From Drosophila miranda (lineage: Eukaryota > Arthropoda > Insecta > Diptera > Drosophilidae): a stretch of DNA of 64,000 bases. Below, piece after piece: positions 60,811 through 64,000 of this stretch (position 1 is its first letter; each line of letters begins with the position of its first letter). The notes beneath the pieces are model-generated. The model was not told where the DNA came from. It saw nothing but the letters and a program-made list of their open reading frames with translations, and made no database searches. The stretch lies in assembly GCF_003369915.1 (NCBI RefSeq), contig NC_046675.1, positions 2,914,001 through 2,978,000 of the forward strand. Reading direction: 5' to 3'. The position numbers and the translations under genes are program-made.

Positions 60811-63348
60811 TTACATGGCAGCACCATTGTAATGCTGATACATCTCGTCCCAGAACCTCTGTCGTTCCGGCTCTGGATTCGTCTTCATGGCAAGAGTTCC
60901 CGAGATGTCCAGGTAGTTGAGGCTATTCATCACATTCGATGGATCGATGGGCGCCCACTTTGTGGTCAAATACGGATCCTCAGCATCGGGCGTGGGTGTG
61001 CTGAAACCATACAAAATTAAAATTCAAGAAAACTTCGAGGAGCTTCTCTCTATGACTCACCCGTATTTGGCGAAATTCGTCCACATGCGCACCATGCGAT
61101 TCTTAACCTGCACCTCCAGCGACTTGGGGTCCAGGCTCAGGTTGAAGAAGCCAAATTTGAAGAGATATCCCAGCTCATCGCCGTGACAGACCCCCGGTCG
61201 GGGAATGCCCAGCATCCGCTTGTACAGCCCCAGGGCACCATCGAAGGAGAAGCGGTACATGTAGACAGGAGCGCTTCCATACTTGGCATGATTACGGGCA
61301 GTGCGCCGAATGCCTTGCAGGAACATGAGATCAGTGAGGAGCTGCAATAGAAGATCGTGCATTATAATGATATGAAGTTCATTCAGTGGTAAGTGCACCC
61401 ACCGCTATCATCTCATCGACGGATTCAATGCCCACATGCTTGTTCCCCAGGTAGAAGGAGCGTATCTCGCGGGTGATCCTGTCATGGACATGGGTGGCAT
61501 TCAAGTCCTGTGGCACCAGGCGTCCAAAGTCGTTCTCAATTATGCCCAGCAACTGAGGATTCTTTCGAAGTCCTAAGTTGAGGAGTTGAAGATGGTTAAA
61601 CTAAACCATTACCTTTAGGGAATGCCCCACACTTACTTCTTATAAAGAGCATTGCTTCATGGGTGTTATAGCCTGTCATGTAGGCCACATCGCTGTGGAA
61701 ATTCTGCGTGTGGTACATGTCACTTGGATGCTGGGTGATGAAGGGCTGCTCGTAGAACTGCTCCTCTTCGGAGTCCTGGTTCCAATAGCCCTCGACATTT
61801 GGAACGAAAGGCAGTCCGATATTGTTGCGCTGATCCTCTGCCGTGATGGTGGTCGGCGCTGCCTCCACCAGCTTCATCGCGGGCACGCGCCGCAAGAAGT
61901 CCAGGATCTCCTCTGTTCTGTTGGCACCCACATAGCCTAGATTGGCTGCCAGGCGGGAGGCTCTCTTGCTGGAATTGGCGGACATGGACCAGGGATTCAG
62001 GGCTGAGCCACTCTGCGAGATGGCGCGGTGGAAGAGTCCCTTGGCCATGGGCGACAGCAGGAGCAGCTGCACCGAGGAAGCCCCAGCAGACTCCCCGAAG
62101 ACTGTTACCTGGGCGGGGTCACCACCGAAGGCAGCTATGTTGTCGCGCACCCACTTAAGGGCCAGCACCTGATCCTTCAGTCCCTGATTGCCGGGTGCAT
62201 CGGGTCCGGCGGTGAGGAAGCCCAGTGGTCCCAGTCTGTAGTTGAGCGTGACGAGTACTATGTCCTCCGCCACCAGATAGTCGGGTCCGTAAAGGAAGGC
62301 ATTGCCCGAGCCGAAGGAGAAGCCGCCACCATGCAGCCAGACCATCACTGGCCGCCTATTCTGCTCGCTGGACTCCTCATCCTCCTTGGGCATGCGGGTG
62401 GTGAATACGTTGACGAACAGACAGTCCTCGTCTCCCTTGAATGTGTCCAGGATCATGTTCTTGTGCGGACAGCTCTGGCCCTCCCTCGAGGCATCGCGGA
62501 TGCCAGACCAAGGCTTCTCTGGCTCTGCCGAGCGGAATCTGTGGGAGTGTAAATATATGGTATATATATCATATATATGGGTCTACGTTATTGCCTGGGA
62601 CTAACGCACCTTCTGACTCCGATCGGTGCTGCTCCGTAGCGCATTCCCTTGAAGCTGTAGTAGCCTCCTCGCTCTCCGGAGCGGTACTTCTGGTAGCGTC
62701 CCCGAACCTTGCCCAGCGTTGTGGTGGCCACAATCTCGCGCTCCTTCTGCTTGCAGAGGAAGGCGGAATAAAGGTTAATATCATAAGTTTTGATGCATTT
62801 TTAATTGCTTATTAATACGGTTTCAACCAGCGAATGTTTGGAATGCAGCGTTGCGCAACGAATTTGCATTAGAACCGGCACTGGGGAAGTGTGCCATGGT
62901 GCAAGTGTTGCGCAATTGCCTCGGTCAGTGGCCACTGATCGATGGCGATGGTGATGGCGATGGCCAAAAAAAGCCAGTTCTCGCCTTCACTCAGGCCGAG
63001 AATATGTTACGGGCGGTTCTCAAATGTCAGATCTTTCTTTGCTATTGACTTAACCTCAGCCCCAAGTTGAAGTTGATTTGGCTGTGGCATTGTTGCAGTT
63101 GCTGTTGCTGTTGCAGCTGCAGCCTGGCCATGTTTGGCCAGCTGGCTGGCTCTCCACGTTCAAGTTGAGATTTGATTGGGTCAGGCAGATTTATACATAA
63201 GTTTGACAAGTCTCGTCAAGGTCGCCGTAGCCAGTGGCTTGAGACTCACCCGCAGAGATCGCACCACCTCCTGGACCACGCGCATCGCCCGCGAAGGCAG
63301 CAGCTGCACGAGGGAGTTCGGATGCGAGGTCAGGGTCTTCCATGCCAT
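60811..63348 (-). CDS. CG10175: Carboxylesterase type B, alpha-esterase-like
   Basis: Six coding exons (minus): 63348-63250, 62746-62610, 62538-61637, 61572-61403, 61341-61061, 61000-60811; 592 residues, every junction in frame with GT-AG sites. Alpha/beta-hydrolase fold esterase: oxyanion-hole HGGGF near residues 148-152, nucleophile S229 in FGESAGAS, acid E373 in TGYNTHE, base H489 in GVCHGDEL, so it should be catalytically active on carboxyl esters. No signal peptide, which suggests a cytosolic or internal enzyme as for many alpha-esterases; no membrane segment at the C terminus, so it is not a neuroligin. The acceptor of exon 2 is a NAGNAG site. A pyrimidine-AG (TTGTAATTGCAG) lies just 5' of the ATG, implying a further 5' UTR exon. 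Confidence 0.95.
62747..63249 (-). other. First coding-region intron of the esterase
   Basis: 503 bp with donor GTGAGT and a NAGNAG acceptor; AT-rich with CAGCTGCAG tracts. No nested gene seen. Confidence 0.7.
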
Positions 63349-64000
63349 CGTCTCCTGCAATTACAAAGATACAAGGATTGGAGCATTGTTACTAGTGGAG
63401 CAATTTACAAAAACACGCAGATCGCCCAGTCCAAGTTCACTGGGTTCGTCTGTCCGACGTTGACAATTTTTTGGGCTGTCCAATTTGTAATGATGTTAAC
63501 TGTTAACGGCCAACCTTCACCGACTGCTGCTGCCAAATGAAATTTCATTTAATTGAAACACCATTTGCATCACTACACAACACTCGGACATAAAGCTCGA
63601 GAGGAGGCAGGGCAATTAACAACAACTACAGTCACGTGCTGCCAAAGGAAACGATCGCATTAGCCAGACTCGCATTTGGATACAGCCGAAGCCGTATAGC
63701 CACTGGAGCTCTCATTAAGGTGTGTGTCTCGTAGTGAATCATGACACAGTTAGATGACGATGGTTTGCTCTGGCTACGAGTCTATGTAGTTGTTGTGGAG
63801 CGCCACAAATACCCAACGAATGGCCAGGCCAGTTTCAAGTTCAAATTTTATGAGTTTTTATGCTAATTACTTTTGCCGGATACCCTCACACGAAGTCAAC
63901 ATTCACTGGGATGACGTGAATGGGGTGCAGACACCATGGAAGGGTGCTGAGTGCGTGAGAGGTATTCGGAATTCGGTCAAGTTTTGTATTGGTTTTTCAT
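63349..64000. other. Upstream flank of esterase
   Basis: Starts with a splice acceptor (minus) for the coding exon; the upstream non-coding exon and promoter were not located with confidence. Confidence 0.4.

Noticed and set aside
1..64000. tRNA, rRNA, CRISPR array, prophage or bacterial operon signals
   Set aside because: None seen. The sequence is eukaryotic; no tRNA-like B box with a matching cloverleaf was noticed, and known Drosophila miRNA seeds that I could recall were not found by eye.

Overview
The window is insect nuclear DNA, almost certainly from a Drosophila species. Evidence: short (about 60-80 bp) GT-AG introns, divergent antennal-type ionotropic receptors, an Irk-type potassium channel, a doublecortin-domain kinase beside an alpha-esterase-like gene, and gene-poor DNA full of (CAG)n, (GTCC)n and (GACT)n tracts. 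The trio Irk2 / CG10177-like / CG10175-like is, from memory, what D. melanogaster carries on 3R near 95A (Muller element E). The many long microsatellites suggest a species outside the melanogaster subgroup, but I cannot name it.

Layout: 1-11.9 kb has no gene I can prove; a CpG-rich stretch at about 6.0-7.0 kb with a good splice donor may be a promoter plus 5' exon. 11.9-12.8 kb (minus) is a secreted chymotrypsin-fold serine protease with a non-tryptic S1 position. 17.9-24.4 kb (plus) holds two tandem ionotropic receptor genes, each followed by a copy of the same ~0.5 kb flank. 24.4-43.5 kb is gene-poor, with many simple repeats, a few hairpin-ended repeat remnants and one possible two-exon micro-ORF near 37.7 kb. 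43.7-44.1 kb (minus) is a small RING-finger gene with a decayed copy of its own 3' end behind it. 44.1-52.6 kb is non-coding. 52.7-56.6 kb (minus) is an inward-rectifier K+ channel, for which I could assemble two alternative N-terminal exons and three C-terminal ends, all in frame. 58.2-59.5 kb (minus) is an intronless doublecortin-domain protein kinase, and 60.8-63.3 kb (minus) a six-exon carboxylesterase with an intact catalytic triad.

The genes do not form a pathway. They are a typical fly mix: chemosensation (ionotropic receptors), extracellular proteolysis, ubiquitin ligation (RING), K+ conductance, and a kinase/esterase pair. I see no clearly new system. The most useful points for follow-up are the alternative ends of the channel gene, the Ir 3' flanks that are far more alike than the receptors they follow, and the RING gene's decayed tail. 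Translations and splice junctions were read by eye; no database search was possible.
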